From the NCBI GenBank assembly GCA_029935695.1, contig JAOZJV010000161.1, positions 1 through 7,557 of the forward strand: a stretch of 7,557 nucleotides of DNA, given 5' to 3'. The notes under the pieces are model-generated. The model worked only from the letters and a program-made list of their open reading frames with translations, ran no database searches and was not told the DNA's origin. Source of the DNA: Candidatus Krumholzibacteriia bacterium (GTDB taxonomy: Bacteria > Krumholzibacteriota > Krumholzibacteriia > LZORAL124-64-63). Of this stretch, positions 7,466 to 7,557 are shown one piece after another (within the stretch, counting starts at the first letter, position 1; every line of letters starts with the position of its first letter). The position numbers were made by a program, and so were the translations under genes.

Positions 7466-7513
7466 ATTCGCCGTTGGTTTGGTTAGGAACAATCGAATAG
7501 TTGTTAGGCGAAT
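7466..7513. repeat. 7-bp inverted repeat ATTCGCC / GGCGAAT flanking the core-site region
   Basis: ATTCGCC at 7466–7472 is the exact reverse complement of GGCGAAT at 7507–7513, with 34 bases between. The right arm overlaps the last three bases of the candidate GTTAGGC core site. It could bring the two ends of an attI-like site together, but the arms are short and the pairing does not extend inward. Confidence 0.35.
7503..7509 (+). other. Candidate integron core recombination site (attI R box) GTTAGGC
   Basis: GTTAGGC fits the integron core consensus GTTRRRY and equals the core of the class 1 attI1 crossover box, where exchange occurs between G and TTAGGC. It lies 214 bp past the intI stop and 37 bp before the next start codon, the spacing expected between an attI and a first cassette gene. 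A near match GTTAGGA sits 21 bp upstream at 7482–7488. No partner RYYYAAC was found upstream to make an attC hairpin, which favours attI. A 7-bp motif can occur by chance, so the claim rests on context. Confidence 0.5.
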
Positions 7514-7546
7514 ACTAAAAATCTATCAGGCGAGGAGGAAGGCACG

Positions 7547-7557
7547 ATGGCAGCAGT
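7547..7557 (+). CDS. Start of an unidentified gene, cut by window edge; possible first cassette gene
   Basis: ATG at 7547 begins M-A-A before the window ends. A near-perfect Shine–Dalgarno AGGAGG at 7533–7538 is eight bases upstream, strongly suggesting a real start. The product cannot be identified from three codons. Its position just beyond the GTTAGGC core site and in the same direction makes it a candidate first cassette gene; an ordinary chromosomal gene is equally possible. Confidence 0.55.

Noticed and set aside
7458..7471. Small hairpin GCGA-N6-TCGC as an intI terminator
   Set aside because: Only four base pairs and no T-tract follows; too weak to call.
7289..7509. A complete attC hairpin site
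   Set aside because: Although GTTAGGC is present, no upstream RYYYAAC partner or long imperfect inverted repeat was found by eye, so attI is preferred.

Overview
This window shows four core replication and DNA-maintenance genes in one co-directional block on the + strand, followed by an integron-type integrase with a candidate recombination region. The order is recF (5' end cut off by the window edge), a dciA-like DUF721 gene, gyrB, gyrA, a strong terminator, intI, a GT-rich non-coding stretch, and the first bases of another gene. The cluster recF–DUF721–gyrB–gyrA usually lies just downstream of dnaA–dnaN, so the window probably sits close to the chromosomal replication origin, although neither dnaA nor dnaN is visible.

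The organism is a bacterium of moderate GC. GyrB is the compact 652-residue form without the long insert of enterobacterial GyrB. GyrA has an acidic N-terminal extension, an unusual Thr-Thr in the quinolone region and two GyrA-box motifs. No protein points clearly to a well-known genus. An uncultured or little-studied phylum is plausible, but this is a weak inference and I do not name a taxon.

Bases 1–6175 hold the housekeeping block. RecF is the ABC-type recombination mediator, the DUF721 protein is a probable DnaB helicase loader, and GyrB and GyrA form DNA gyrase. recF and dciA are 28 bp apart and dciA overlaps gyrB by 4 bp. gyrB and gyrA are separated by 53 bp that contain an 18-bp perfect palindrome. 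A strong intrinsic terminator at 6194–6232 ends the block.

Bases 6233–7557 form a different module. A full-length tyrosine recombinase carries all six catalytic residues and the insertion that distinguishes integron integrases (IntI) from XerC/XerD. Its 5' side abuts the gyrase operon, so there is no room for a cassette array there. Its 3' side runs into about 260 bp of lower-GC, GT-rich DNA with a 12-bp direct repeat, a candidate outward promoter, a GTTAGGC core recombination site, and a well-formed ribosome binding site and ATG at the very end. The simplest reading is a chromosomal integron of inverted-integrase layout, with intI pointing toward its own attI and first cassette. The array itself lies outside the window, so this remains a supported hypothesis.
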